Below, in pieces: positions 46,034-55,743 of a DNA stretch of 64,000 bases. The translations under genes were made by a program, and so were the position numbers. This DNA comes from ZC4RG42 sp036676355. Lineage in GTDB: Bacteria > Pseudomonadota > Gammaproteobacteria > Burkholderiales > SG8-39. Below the pieces are notes generated by a model that was not told the origin of the DNA, made no database searches, and worked only from the letters and a program-made list of their open reading frames with translations. Position 1 is the stretch's first letter; every line of letters begins with the position of its first letter. Location of the stretch: the NCBI GenBank assembly GCA_036676355.1, contig JAKFDA010000054.1, forward strand, positions 23,028 to 87,027, in the 5' to 3' direction.

Positions 46034-48761
46034 GTCCGGGGAAAAACTCCTGCTGCTGGTCGACGGTTCGTCGTATTTGTATCGTGCGTTTCACGCACTA
46101 CCAGATTTGCGCAATGGCGCGGGCGAGCCGACAGGTGCGATTTATGGCGTGCTGAACATGCTACGACGCCTGTTATCGGACTACAAGGCGGATTATCTTG
46201 CCTGCGTATTCGATCCGCGCGGCAAGACTTTTCGCGACGAACTGTACCCCGAATACAAGGCCAATCGCGCGTCGATGCCCGACGAACTCGGCATGCAGGT
46301 GGCGCCCCTGTTCGATGCGATCAAGGCGATGGGCTGGCCGCTCATCGTGATCGACGGCGTCGAAGCCGACGACGTCATCGGTACGCTGACCAAGCATGCC
46401 TCGGCAAGCGGCGTGCGCACGGTCGTTTCCACCGGTGACAAGGACCTGGCGCAACTGGTCGACGGCCACGTCACGCTCGTCAACACGATGAGCAACGAAA
46501 AGCTCGATGCGGCGGCGGTGCGGGCGAAGTTCGGCGTACCGCCGGAGCGCATGGTCGATTACCTCACGCTGGTCGGCGATGCCGTCGATAACGTGCCGGG
46601 GGTTGAAAAGTGCGGGCCGAAGACCGCGGCGAAATGGATCACGGAATACGGTTCGCTCGATGGCGTCGTCGCCAATGCCGCGGGTATCAAAGGGGTGGTC
46701 GGCGAAAACCTGCGGCGCGCGCTCGACTGGCTGCCGAAGGGACGCGAACTCGTCACGGTGAAATGCGACGTCGAACTGCCCTTCGCGCTCGATACCCTGG
46801 TGTTGCAGCCGCGCGACAACGAGGCGCTGATCGCGTTGTTTCGACATTTCGGATTCAAGACGTGGTTGAAGGAAGCCGAGCGCGGCGCCGAGGCCGCCAC
46901 GACGGCTGATCGTATGCAAATCGCATCGCCGCCGGCGCCGAAGGCGGACGATTTGCCGCGGCACTATGAGTTGCTGTTGAGCGAGGCCGATCTCGCGCCG
47001 TGGCTGGCGCGCCTCGATGCGGCCGAATGTGTGTCCTTCGATACGGAAACGACATCGCTCGATCCATCCGCGGCCCAGTTGGTCGGCATATCGTTTTCCG
47101 TAGAGCCGGGCACGGCCGCTTACCTGGCTATCGATCATCGCTATACCGATGCGCCGCAACAATTGGGCGTCGCGCGCGCGCTCGAACTGTTGCGTCCGTG
47201 GCTGGAAAACCCGGCCAGGAAAAAACTCGGACAGAATCTCAAGTACGATCAGCATGTGCTTGCCAACCACGGCATCGCGTTGCGCGGCGTCGAGCACGAC
47301 ACGTTGCTGCAGCATTACGTGCTGGAAAGTCATCTGCGTCACGATCTCGATTCGCTCGCCGACCGCTATCTGGACGCGACCACGCTGACCTACGACGAGG
47401 TGACCGGCAAAGGCGCGCAACGTATCGGCTTCGAAGAGGTCGATGTGCAGCGCGCGACCGAATATTCCGCCGAGGACGCGGATCTCGCCTTGCGCGTGCA
47501 TCAGGTCATGCATCCGCAAATCATCGCTGATGCCAAACTCGAATTCGTTTATCGGCAGATCGAAATGCCCGTGCGCGAGGTGCTGTTCCGCATGGAACGC
47601 AACGGCGTACTGGTGGATGGCGCGCAACTTGACGTGCAAAGTCGCGAGCTCGGCCTCAAGATGCTCGAGCTGGAAGAGCGCGCCCATCGCGAAGCGGGGC
47701 AGCCGTTCAATCTCAACTCGCCCAAGCAGATTTGCGAAATTCTGTTCGAACGCCTGCAACTGCCGGTGGTAAAAAAAACGCCGAGCGGCTCGCCTTCCAC
47801 GGACGAGGAAGTGCTGGAGAAACTTGCGCTCGACTATCCGCTACCGAAGACCTTGCTCGAATACCGTTCGCTCGCCAAACTGAAATCGACCTACACCGAC
47901 AAGCTGCCGCGCATGGTCAACGCGCGCACCGGTCGCGTGCATACCAACTACGGTCAGGCCACCGCGGTGACCGGTCGGTTGTCGTCGAATGATCCGAATC
48001 TGCAGAACATTCCGGTGCGTAACGGCGAAGGACGGCGCATCCGCGAAGCGTTCATCGCGCCACCCGGGCATGTCATCGTCTCGGCCGACTATTCGCAGAT
48101 CGAATTGCGCATCATGGCGCACTTCTCGGGCGACGAAGGGCTGGTGCGCGCGTTCGCCGAAGGGCGCGACATCCATCGCGCGACCGCGGCCGAAGTGTTC
48201 GGCCGCCGGCTCGACGAGGTGAGCGCCGAAGAGCGTCGCTACGCCAAGGTCATCAACTTCGGCCTGATTTACGGCATGTCCGCTTTCGGTCTGGCGCAGA
48301 ACCTCGGCATCGAGCGCGCCACGGCGCAGGTGTATATCGACAGTTATTTCGCGCGCTATCCCGGCGTCGCGCGTTACATGGAGCAGACGCGACAACTGGC
48401 GCGCGAACAGGGCTTCGTCGAAACCGTCTTCGGTCGTCGTTTGTGGTTACCGGAAATTCGCGGCGGCAGTGGCCCGCGCCGCGCCGGCGCGGAACGCGCG
48501 GCCATCAACGCGCCGATGCAGGGGACCGCCGCCGATCTCATCAAACTTGCCATGATTCGTGTGCAGGACTGGCTGGATCGTGAATCGATGGCGACCAAGC
48601 TGATCATGCAGGTGCACGACGAACTCGTGCTGGAAGCGCCACAGGCGGAACTCGAACGCGTAAGACTCGAGCTCCCCGGATTGATGAACGGCGTCGCGCA
48701 ACTGAAAGTGCCGCTCAGCGTGGAAGTTGGTTTCGGGCCGAACTGGGAACAGGCGCACTGA
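46032..48761 (+). CDS. polA: DNA polymerase I
   Basis: A 909-residue repair and Okazaki-fragment polymerase with all three domains. The 5' nuclease (about 1-290) shows LVDGSSYLYRAFHALP and GDAVDNVPGVEKCGPKTAAK. The 3'-5' exonuclease keeps D337 and E339 in CVSFDTETTSLDP, so proofreading is likely active. The polymerase shows motif A SADYSQIELRIMAHFSGDE, motif B RRYAKVINFGLIYGMSAFG and motif C MQVHDELVLEAP with D863. The start ATG 46032 overlaps the LOG gene start on the other strand, and no strong ribosome binding site precedes it. Confidence 0.97.
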   Translation: MSGEKLLLLVDGSSYLYRAFHALPDLRNGAGEPTGAIYGVLNMLRRLLSDYKADYLACVFDPRGKTFRDELYPEYKANRASMPDELGMQVAPLFDAIKAMGWPLIVIDGVEADDVIGTLTKHASASGVRTVVSTGDKDLAQLVDGHVTLVNTMSNEKLDAAAVRAKFGVPPERMVDYLTLVGDAVDNVPGVEKCGPKTAAKWITEYGSLDGVVANAAGIKGVVGENLRRALDWLPKGRELVTVKCDVELPFALDTLVLQPRDNEALIALFRHFGFKTWLKEAERGAEAATTADRMQIASPPAPKADDLPRHYELLLSEADLAPWLARLDAAECVSFDTETTSLDPSAAQLVGISFSVEPGTAAYLAIDHRYTDAPQQLGVARALELLRPWLENPARKKLGQNLKYDQHVLANHGIALRGVEHDTLLQHYVLESHLRHDLDSLADRYLDATTLTYDEVTGKGAQRIGFEEVDVQRATEYSAEDADLALRVHQVMHPQIIADAKLEFVYRQIEMPVREVLFRMERNGVLVDGAQLDVQSRELGLKMLELEERAHREAGQPFNLNSPKQICEILFERLQLPVVKKTPSGSPSTDEEVLEKLALDYPLPKTLLEYRSLAKLKSTYTDKLPRMVNARTGRVHTNYGQATAVTGRLSSNDPNLQNIPVRNGEGRRIREAFIAPPGHVIVSADYSQIELRIMAHFSGDEGLVRAFAEGRDIHRATAAEVFGRRLDEVSAEERRYAKVINFGLIYGMSAFGLAQNLGIERATAQVYIDSYFARYPGVARYMEQTRQLAREQGFVETVFGRRLWLPEIRGGSGPRRAGAERAAINAPMQGTAADLIKLAMIRVQDWLDRESMATKLIMQVHDELVLEAPQAELERVRLELPGLMNGVAQLKVPLSVEVGFGPNWEQAH

Positions 48762-48783
48762 TCACAAAGCCTGCGCGCCCCGA

Positions 48784-49473
48784 TCAATACTTCAACGCAC
48801 CGAAGACTTTCTTGGCGATGCTGGTTGCCGCCGTAGCCGGATTTTTGCGTATCGCGTGTTCCTGTTCGGCAATCACGGTGAACAGACCGTCAAGCGCTTT
48901 GCTCGTCACGTAACTGTCGAGGTTGGCGTCTTTCTCGTCGATCAGACCGAATTGCGACGCCTGACCGGCAAAGCGATTGTACTGTTCGGCGAGTTGCACT
49001 TTGGCGGTGGCCTGCTTGACGATCGGCAGAAAACGTTCGGTCAGCGCGTCCGACGTTGTGCGGCGGAAATACTGCGTTGCGGCGTCGCTCGGGCCGCTGA
49101 GTATCTGCTTGGCGTCGCTGACCGACATTTTCTTCACCGAGTCGACCAGCAGCGGGGTCGCTTCCTTAACCGCCATTTCCGCCGCGCGGTTCATCGCCGT
49201 GCGTAGATCGTCGGCTTGCTGTCCCATCCCCATCATGCGCAAGCCGCCCTCGATACGTGCGAGCGAATCGGGCAGCGGGATGCGCACTTTCTCGTTGTCG
49301 AGAAAACCGCCCGGCGCCGAGAGTTGCGCGACGGCGGCGCGCGAACCCTGCACCAGCGCATCCTTCAGACCGCTGGTCGCCTCGCTGCGGCTCAGGTCAT
49401 TCAGGCCGATGGCCCAGCATGGCGCCGCAAGCATGAATGCCGCTGCGCCGAGCATGAAGTTTCTACGCTGCAT
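48784..49473 (-). CDS. DUF4197 family exported protein
   Basis: A 229-residue protein with a signal peptide ([20 protein letters not shown], then AIG) and a DUF4197 domain: [20 protein letters not shown], the following [14 protein letters not shown], and FSKA-like [19 protein letters not shown]. The function is unknown. The start at ATG 49473 overlaps the 3' end of lipA by 11 bases, so it is translated as the last gene of the lip unit. It converges on polA with 22 bases between stop codons. Confidence 0.9.
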   Translation of the reverse strand: MQRRNFMLGAAAFMLAAPCWAIGLNDLSRSEATSGLKDALVQGSRAAVAQLSAPGGFLDNEKVRIPLPDSLARIEGGLRMMGMGQQADDLRTAMNRAAEMAVKEATPLLVDSVKKMSVSDAKQILSGPSDAATQYFRRTTSDALTERFLPIVKQATAKVQLAEQYNRFAGQASQFGLIDEKDANLDSYVTSKALDGLFTVIAEQEHAIRKNPATAATSIAKKVFGALKY

Positions 49474-50428
49474 GATCGGGTTCTCCGACCGCAATGCCGG
49501 CATCATGCGCCTGCTGATCCGCGTGGTAGCTGGAGCGAACCATCGGGCCGATGGCGGCATGGGCAAAGCCGAGCTGTTTCGCTTCCCGCTCGAACGCCGC
49601 GAAAGTTTCCAGTGGCGCATAGCGCAGCACTGGCAAATGATGCACCGAAGGTTGCAGATACTGGCCGATGGTCAACATGTCCACATCGTGCGCGCGCAGA
49701 TCGCGCATCACCTGCACGATTTCCTCGTCCGTTTCGCCGAGTCCCAACATCAGCCCGGACTTGGTCGGCACTTGCGGATGGCGCGCCTTGAATTCCTGCA
49801 GCAGCTTGAGCGAATGCGCGTAGTCCGAGCCGGGTCGCGCCTGCTTATATAAGCGCGGTACGGTTTCGAGATTGTGATTCATCACATCGGGCGGCGCGGC
49901 GCACAGAATTTCCAGCGCGCGATCGAGGCGACCGCGAAAATCGGGCACCAGTACTTCGATGCGCGTGCGCGGCGAATGCTCGCGCACGGCGCGTATGCAA
50001 TCGACGAAGTGCTGTGCGCCGCCGTCGCGCAGATCGTCGCGGTCCACGCTGGTGATGACGACATAGGAGAGTCGCAGCGCGGCGATCGTTCTGGCCAGAT
50101 GCAGCGGCTCCTCTGCGTCGAGCGGCAGTGGCCGTCCATGTCCCACATCGCAGAAGGGACAGCGGCGGGTGCAGACGTCGCCCATGATCATGAACGTCGC
50201 GGTGCCGTGGCCGAAGCATTCGCCGATGTTCGGGCAGGAGGCTTCTTCGCAGACCGTGTGCAGCTTGTTCTCGCGTAGGATGTGCTTGATTTCGTGGAAA
50301 CGCGAGTTATCGTGCGGCGCGCGCACGCGAATCCAGGACGGCTTGGGCAGCTTTTCCTGCGGCACGATCTTGATGGGAATGCGCGCGGTTTTCTGCTTGC
50401 CCTTGTGTTTGACGCCTGGTTCGTTCAT
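49463..50428 (-). CDS. lipA: Lipoyl synthase
   Basis: A radical-SAM enzyme that inserts two sulphurs into octanoyl chains to make lipoyl cofactor. The 321-residue protein carries both iron-sulphur sites: the auxiliary cluster ligands C60, C65 and C71 ([12 protein letters not shown]) and the radical-SAM CxxxCxxC C86, C90, C93 (CTRRCPFC). The C-terminal RSSYHAD supplies the last auxiliary ligand (Ser). Its ATG overlaps the lipB stop by 4 bases, forming a dat-ybeD-lipB-lipA chain. Confidence 0.97.
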   Translation of the reverse strand: MNEPGVKHKGKQKTARIPIKIVPQEKLPKPSWIRVRAPHDNSRFHEIKHILRENKLHTVCEEASCPNIGECFGHGTATFMIMGDVCTRRCPFCDVGHGRPLPLDAEEPLHLARTIAALRLSYVVITSVDRDDLRDGGAQHFVDCIRAVREHSPRTRIEVLVPDFRGRLDRALEILCAAPPDVMNHNLETVPRLYKQARPGSDYAHSLKLLQEFKARHPQVPTKSGLMLGLGETDEEIVQVMRDLRAHDVDMLTIGQYLQPSVHHLPVLRYAPLETFAAFEREAKQLGFAHAAIGPMVRSSYHADQQAHDAGIAVGEPDHAA

Positions 50429-51120
50429 CGCTGCATGCTTGCGGGTGGGGCTTCCAGTGTATCAATTCGGGCCGATGCAAGTCGCGCGTCGATGCAATGC
50501 GCGAACCGATCGCCGACTTCGCCGATGCCGGCGCGCACGCCCAGATCAGCCAATTGGGTGACCCGCAAACCCTCATAACCGCAGGGGTTTATGTTGTCGA
50601 ATGGCGCGAGATCCATATCGACATTCAGCGCGATGCCGTGATAGCAGCGCCCGTTGCGGATGCGCAAACCCAGTGCGGCAATCTTGGCATCGTCGACGTA
50701 AACGCCCGGTGCGCCGGGCCGTCGCGCGCCGGCGATATGGAAGCTGCCCAGCAGATCGATGGCCGCTTGCTCGATGCGGCGCACCAGTCCCGATACGGTC
50801 AGATCGCGCCGGCGCAGATCAAGCAGAAGATAAGCGACCAACTGTCCCGGACCGTGATAGGTGATTTGCCCGCCGCGATCGATGTGAATCACCGGAATGT
50901 CGGTCGCGCGCAGCAGATGTTCCGGTTTGCCGGCTTGCCCGAGCGTGTAGACCGGCGGATGCTCGACTAGCCACAGTTCGTCCTTGCTCGAGGCAGAGCG
51001 CGCGGCGGTGTGCCGGCGCATGTCGTCGTAGCACTGCTGGTAATCGATACACCCCAGTCGGCGGATCTCGAGGTCTTGTGTCGATGTCGCTTGCGCGACG
51101 GCGGTGACGACGGCGCTCAC
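50425..51120 (-). CDS. lipB: Octanoyltransferase LipB
   Basis: Transfers octanoyl from acyl carrier protein to the lipoyl domains of 2-oxoacid dehydrogenases and the glycine cleavage system. The 231-residue protein has [16 protein letters not shown], the family signature [20 protein letters not shown], the catalytic lysine in [12 protein letters not shown] and the catalytic cysteine in NPCGYEGL. The likely start is GTG 51120, which overlaps the ybeD stop (GTGA). No nearby ATG gives a full-length protein. Confidence 0.95.
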   Translation of the reverse strand: MSAVVTAVAQATSTQDLEIRRLGCIDYQQCYDDMRRHTAARSASSKDELWLVEHPPVYTLGQAGKPEHLLRATDIPVIHIDRGGQITYHGPGQLVAYLLLDLRRRDLTVSGLVRRIEQAAIDLLGSFHIAGARRPGAPGVYVDDAKIAALGLRIRNGRCYHGIALNVDMDLAPFDNINPCGYEGLRVTQLADLGVRAGIGEVGDRFAHCIDARLASARIDTLEAPPASMQR

Positions 51121-51389
51121 AGAACCATGGTCACCATGGGGTGATCGCACAACTCCTGGTACACCTGATCGAGATGTTCCTGCGACTTGGCGTGGACCGT
51201 GACGGTCAGACTGAGGTAGTTGCCTTCGCGGCTGGGGCGCATCTCTACGGATGCGGGGTCGAATTCGGGATCGTGTCGCTGCACGATTTCGAGCACGACC
51301 TGCGCAAAGCCGCTTTGCGTGCGGCCCATCACCTTGATTGGGAACGCGCAGGGAAATTCGATCAGGGATTGCTGCAAGTCTTCAGCCAT
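51117..51389 (-). CDS. ybeD: YbeD family protein (DUF493)
   Basis: A 90-residue protein with the ferredoxin-like DUF493 fold: LIEFPCAFPIKVMGRTQSGF and the following AQVVLEIVQRHDPEF, ending [17 protein letters not shown]. Its position directly before lipB is conserved across many proteobacteria and suggests a link to lipoate metabolism, but the function is not established. The start ATG 51389 overlaps the end of dat by 8 bases. Confidence 0.94.
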   Translation of the reverse strand: MAEDLQQSLIEFPCAFPIKVMGRTQSGFAQVVLEIVQRHDPEFDPASVEMRPSREGNYLSLTVTVHAKSQEHLDQVYQELCDHPMVTMVL

Positions 51390-52239
51390 GTCGGATTCGC
51401 CCCTTGTAGTCCTGATACAACCCGTACACCGTGCCATAAACCGGCCCCGGTACACCCTCGCCTACCGGCATACCGTCGACCGTCGTGACCGGCACGACTT
51501 CGCGAATGGAGGACGACAGCCAGATTTCGTCCGCGGCATACAACTCCGCTACGGAAATTTCGCGCACTTCGAAGGGTAGCTCATCGGCCTTGGCCAACTC
51601 GAACACGAGATCGTACGTGATGCCCGGCAGAATGAGATTGTCCTTTGGCGGCGCGATGATGACATCATTCTTGACGATGAACACATTGCTGCTCGAGGCT
51701 TCCGTCACTTTGCCGTTACGCAGCAGGATCACTTCGTCGCAGCCCGCTTCCACCGCTTCCTGGCGCAGCAGGCAGTTGGCGATCAACGACGTGGTTTTGA
51801 TGTCGCAGCGCAGCCAGCGGTAGTCCTCGCGCGTGATGATTTTGAAACCGGCCTTGCGCTGCTCGTCGGCCGGACTGCGCAGCTCGCTGCTCATGATCAG
51901 CACGGTCGGCGGAACGGGAGGCGATGGGAACGGCTGATCGCGCCGCGCTACGCCGCGCGATACTTGCAGATACACGGTTTGATCGGGCCATGGATTTCTA
52001 TCCACGATCGCTTCGAGCAGTTCGGTCCAGCGTGCCGTGTCGTGCGGGTCGGCTATTCCGACACTGCCAAGGCTGTAGCGCAATCGCGCGAGATGTTCCT
52101 TCAAGCGGAACAGCGTGCGCGCATAAGCCGGCATGATTTCGTAGACACTGTCTCCGAGCATGAAGCCGCGGTCGAGGACCGAAACCTTCGCCGCTGACAG
52201 GGGAACGAACTCACCGTTGAGATAAACCGTTTCGCCCAC
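51382..52239 (-). CDS. dat: D-amino acid aminotransferase (class IV)
   Basis: A 285-residue PLP-dependent fold-IV aminotransferase. It starts MGETVYLNGEFVPLSAAKVS and shows LDRGFMLGDSVYEIMPAYA, the PLP lysine in RCDIKTTSLIANCLLRQEAV, and VTEASSSNVFIVKN. This pattern fits D-alanine transaminases, which make D-Ala and D-Glu for peptidoglycan, better than branched-chain IlvE. Its place right after dacC, a D-Ala carboxypeptidase gene, supports a cell-wall role. Confidence 0.9.
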   Translation of the reverse strand: MGETVYLNGEFVPLSAAKVSVLDRGFMLGDSVYEIMPAYARTLFRLKEHLARLRYSLGSVGIADPHDTARWTELLEAIVDRNPWPDQTVYLQVSRGVARRDQPFPSPPVPPTVLIMSSELRSPADEQRKAGFKIITREDYRWLRCDIKTTSLIANCLLRQEAVEAGCDEVILLRNGKVTEASSSNVFIVKNDVIIAPPKDNLILPGITYDLVFELAKADELPFEVREISVAELYAADEIWLSSSIREVVPVTTVDGMPVGEGVPGPVYGTVYGLYQDYKGRIRHG

Positions 52240-52305
52240 CGTGTTCTCCAGAGGAACACCGTCGGACCGAAGACGCGGGTGAACGATCCCCGTCCGACGA
52301 ATCGC

Positions 52306-53427
52306 CTACTTAAGCCATAGTCGCATGGTATCCCAGATGCGGCCGAAGAAGCCCGCCGCGGGTACGTTGTCCAAAGCGACGATGGGATATTCGCCGACCT
52401 GCTTGCCTTCCAGCGTGACGCGCACCACGCCGACTTCCTGACCTGCGGCGATCGGTGCCATCAGCGGTTGCCGCGACACGAGTTCTGCCTTGAGTTTCTG
52501 CGCGTCGTCGCGCGGCAGCGTAAGGTAAAGATCGTGGCCCGGGCCCGCCTTGACGCTTTCCTCGGCGCCCTTCCACACCTTCAGGGTACTGACGGTCTGG
52601 CCTTTCTGATAGATGCGCACGCTGTCGTAGAACTGAAAGCCGTAGTTCAGCAGTTTCTGGCTTTCCTGCGCGCGTGCGCTTTCTGAGGATGTACCCATCA
52701 CGACTGAAATCAGTCGTCGCGGTCCACGCTTGGCCGAGGCAACCAGACAGTAGCCGGCGGCCTCGGTGTGGCCGGTCTTCGCGCCGTCGACGTAAGGATC
52801 GAGCCAGAGCAGCCGATTGCGGTTCTGCTGCGTGATGTTGTTGTAGCGATATTCGCGCACCGCGTAGATGGCGTAGTGCTCGGGATGCTCGCGGATCATC
52901 GCCGCGGTGAGCAACGCGAGGTCGTGCGCGCTCGAGTAATGATTCGCATCCGGCCAGCCGGTGGAATTGGTGAAATGGGTATTCTTCATGCCCAGACGCT
53001 GAGCTTCGCGGTTCATCATCTGCGCGAACACTTCTTCCGAGCCGCCGAGCAATTCGGCCAGCGCTATGGTTGCATCGTTACCCGATTGCACGATCGATCC
53101 GTAGAGCAATTCCTTCACCGTTACCGGCTTGCGTGGTTCGATGAACATACGCGAACCGCCCGATTTCCAGGCGTGCTCCGAAACCGGCACCACCTGATCG
53201 GGCTGAATCTGTTTTTTGTCCAGCGCCTGAGCGACCAGGTAGGCGGTCATCAGCTTGGTCAGCGATGCGGGTTCGGCGCGCTCGTCGGCATGCTGCTGTG
53301 CGATGACCTGTCCCGTCTGGTAATCGAGCAGCAGCCATGACTTCGCCGCCACCTGCGGTGGGGGCGGGGCGTCGGCGAACGCAAGCAGGGGAAGGAACAG
53401 CAAGCAGGCAAATAGACGACGCAGCAT
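52306..53427 (-). CDS. dacC: D-alanyl-D-alanine carboxypeptidase (PBP5/6 type)
   Basis: A low-molecular-mass penicillin-binding protein that removes the terminal D-Ala from peptidoglycan pentapeptides. The 373-residue precursor has a signal peptide (MLRRLFACLLFLPLLAFADA) and the motifs S55-LT-K58, S115-GN and K217-TG. A C-terminal beta domain and an amphipathic end (GRIWDTMRLWLK) anchor it to the membrane. The start is ATG 53427. The gene symbol could equally be dacA. A 255-base gap with no clear gene separates it from rlpA. Confidence 0.94.
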   Translation of the reverse strand: MLRRLFACLLFLPLLAFADAPPPPQVAAKSWLLLDYQTGQVIAQQHADERAEPASLTKLMTAYLVAQALDKKQIQPDQVVPVSEHAWKSGGSRMFIEPRKPVTVKELLYGSIVQSGNDATIALAELLGGSEEVFAQMMNREAQRLGMKNTHFTNSTGWPDANHYSSAHDLALLTAAMIREHPEHYAIYAVREYRYNNITQQNRNRLLWLDPYVDGAKTGHTEAAGYCLVASAKRGPRRLISVVMGTSSESARAQESQKLLNYGFQFYDSVRIYQKGQTVSTLKVWKGAEESVKAGPGHDLYLTLPRDDAQKLKAELVSRQPLMAPIAAGQEVGVVRVTLEGKQVGEYPIVALDNVPAAGFFGRIWDTMRLWLK

Positions 53428-53682
53428 GAGGGGCGCAAATTCCAAGTGTGAGTTAAGGATGGATGATGGATACAACGCGGACGCCGGGCCGATTTTATAA
53501 CAATGGCCTTCGGCATATGCGCGCCGGCACATGGCCTACGCGCCAATTCGATGAACAACGACCGAAATGGTTCCGAGCCGATGCAAACCGGAACAAGCAC
53601 CGATCAAGCTTGCGCGTCGTGCCAGCGTACGCGATGACCGCCCGGGTGTTCTTGTCGGCCGAACAATTTCGACCGGCGCACG

Positions 53683-54597
53683 CTATCGCACGATATACGG
53701 CGTGATATCCAGCTGCTGACGCAATTGTTCGACAATGCTCGAGGCTTCGCCATGCGAAGCATAGGGGCCGAGCCGGACGCGGAACAGACCCTGATGAGAC
53801 ACCACTTCAATCGCGCGGTCCAGCGATTGCGCAATCTCGCGCGTGATGCGAGCACGCAGACTTTCGGCATTCGCGCGCGCGCTGAAGGCGCCGACCTGCA
53901 CGTAGACCCCGCTCTGTTCCGCGTCCGGTTTCGACTGGTCGGCGCTCTTCGCGGCAGGGGGCGCCGCGGCGGCGGCAACAGTGCCGGAGACATCTACGGA
54001 GTCGGCGTAGACGCGCTCGACCTCCACCAGCGCACTGCCTGTGGCAATGTAGCCGAGCTTGCGCGCCGCTGCGTAGGAGAGGTCGATGACACGGTCGCGC
54101 AGGAACGGACCGCGATCATTGATGCGCACCACCACCGAGCGGCCGTTCGCGATGTTGGTGACGCGCGCGTAACTCGGAATCGGCATGGTCGGGTGCGCCG
54201 CGGTCATGCCATACATATCGTAGGGCTCGCCGCTCGCCGTCGGTTTGCCGTGAAAGCGCCGACCGTACCAGCTTGCCCGACCGCGCTGGCGAAATTCGGT
54301 ACGCTCCGGTTCGGGCACATATTGGCGGCCGAGCGCGACGTAAGGTTTGTTGGCGTAACGATGGAGAGGTTCGTCGCGCGGTTGCGCATCGGGAATGCTG
54401 TCGACATTCGCCGGTATGTCATCGCCGGGTCCATCGTCGAGGTAGTAGCCGCCGCCTTTCGATTGAGTCGTCGGCGGTGTCGTCGGCGCGGTAGGGGCGG
54501 TCGGAGGCGATTCGCCGAGGTCGCGCACGGGCGCGGTGCCGCATGCGCACAATGTCAGCATAAGCCCGCCGGCGCTTAGCCAGCGCAACGTACGCAT
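53683..54597 (-). CDS. rlpA: Septal-ring lytic transglycosylase / rare lipoprotein A (RlpA)
   Basis: A 304-residue outer-membrane lipoprotein. The lipobox is LMLTLCAC near residue 15-20. A Pro/Thr-rich linker is followed by the double-psi beta-barrel domain (GRASWYGRRFHGKPTASGE, then MYGMTAAHPTMPIPSYARV and VVVRINDRGPFLRDRVIDLS), and then a C-terminal SPOR domain (GVYVQVGAFSARANAESLRA) that binds denuded glycan. The start is ATG 54597; a GTG at 54636 is in frame but would push the lipobox far from the N-terminus. It follows rodA by 48 bases. Confidence 0.93.
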   Translation of the reverse strand: MRTLRWLSAGGLMLTLCACGTAPVRDLGESPPTAPTAPTTPPTTQSKGGGYYLDDGPGDDIPANVDSIPDAQPRDEPLHRYANKPYVALGRQYVPEPERTEFRQRGRASWYGRRFHGKPTASGEPYDMYGMTAAHPTMPIPSYARVTNIANGRSVVVRINDRGPFLRDRVIDLSYAAARKLGYIATGSALVEVERVYADSVDVSGTVAAAAAPPAAKSADQSKPDAEQSGVYVQVGAFSARANAESLRARITREIAQSLDRAIEVVSHQGLFRVRLGPYASHGEASSIVEQLRQQLDITPYIVR

Positions 54598-54645
54598 GCC
54601 CGGCGTGGAAGCTGTGCCAGATCGAAATACGCGCACCGCGATTCC

Positions 54646-55743
54646 TTAGGTTTGCACCAGTTTGCGGTGCTTGTTGATGCTCATCAAAATGCCGATGCCG
54701 ACGAACAGCGTCACCAACGCGGTGCCGCCATAACTGATCAACGGCAGCGGCACGCCAACGACGGGCAGAATGCCGCTCACCATGCCCATGTTGACAAAGA
54801 CATAGGTAAAGAACGACAGCGAAATCGCGCCGGCCAGCAGACGGCCGAAAAAATTCGCCGCGCCGGCGGAGACCATCAGGCCGCGGCCGATAAGCGCAAG
54901 ATAAAGTAGCAGCAATATGCCATTGCCGATCAAGCCGAACTCCTCCGAATACACTGCGAAAATGAAATCGGTGGTGCGTTCCGGTATGAATTCCAGATGG
55001 GTTTGCGTGCCTTCCAGCCAGCCCTTCCCTTGCACTCCGCCCGAACCTACCGCAATCGTGGACTGGATGATGTGATAGCCCGCGCCGAGCGGATCTGTGG
55101 TCGGGTCGATCAGGGTCAGGATGCGCTGCTGCTGGTAGTCGTGCAGCATCGACCAGAAAACCGGCGTCGCAGCGCCTATCGCAACTAGCATGCCGAGAAT
55201 GATTTTCCACGGCAGGCCGGCCAGAAAAATAACGTAAAAGCCGGCAGCCAGCACCAGCATCGAGGTGCCCAGATCCGGCTGCTTCATGATCAGACCGGCC
55301 GGTATGGCCAATAGTGCCGTGGCGATGATGAAATCGCGCACGCGCACGCTGCCTTCGCGCCGGTCGAAGTACCAGGCGAGCATCAGCGGCATGGCGATCT
55401 TCATGATCTCCGACGGCTGGAAGCGCGTTACGCCGATATGCAGCCAACGTTGCGAGCCATTGACGATTTCGCCGAACAGATCGACGGCGACCAGCAATGC
55501 GACCCCTGCGAGGTAGATCGGCAGCGCGAATCGCATCAGTGTCTGCGGCGGTATTTGCGCCGCGATCCACATGCAGGTCAGTGCCACCGCGATGTTGATG
55601 CCCTGCGCGACCAGACGAGAAATCTCCTCGTTGGCCGCGCTGTAAAGCGTGAACAGACCGAGCGCGAGCAACATGGTCGCGATGAACATCAGCGCGCTAT
55701 CGATATTGCCGGTGAAGCGCTGCAGCAGGCGCGCGAACATCAT
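54646..55743 (-). CDS. rodA: Rod-shape peptidoglycan glycosyltransferase RodA
   Basis: A 365-residue SEDS-family membrane protein that polymerises lateral-wall glycan with PBP2. It has about ten spans and the SEDS motifs WQPSE-like TRFQPSEIMKIAMPLMLAWY, KQPDLGTSML, PERTTDFIFAVYSEEFGLIG and a C-terminal GVPLPLISYGGTALVT. Its ATG (55743) overlaps the mrdA stop (ATGA). A second ATG at 55740 is adjacent. Confidence 0.96.
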   Translation of the reverse strand: MMFARLLQRFTGNIDSALMFIATMLLALGLFTLYSAANEEISRLVAQGINIAVALTCMWIAAQIPPQTLMRFALPIYLAGVALLVAVDLFGEIVNGSQRWLHIGVTRFQPSEIMKIAMPLMLAWYFDRREGSVRVRDFIIATALLAIPAGLIMKQPDLGTSMLVLAAGFYVIFLAGLPWKIILGMLVAIGAATPVFWSMLHDYQQQRILTLIDPTTDPLGAGYHIIQSTIAVGSGGVQGKGWLEGTQTHLEFIPERTTDFIFAVYSEEFGLIGNGILLLLYLALIGRGLMVSAGAANFFGRLLAGAISLSFFTYVFVNMGMVSGILPVVGVPLPLISYGGTALVTLFVGIGILMSINKHRKLVQT

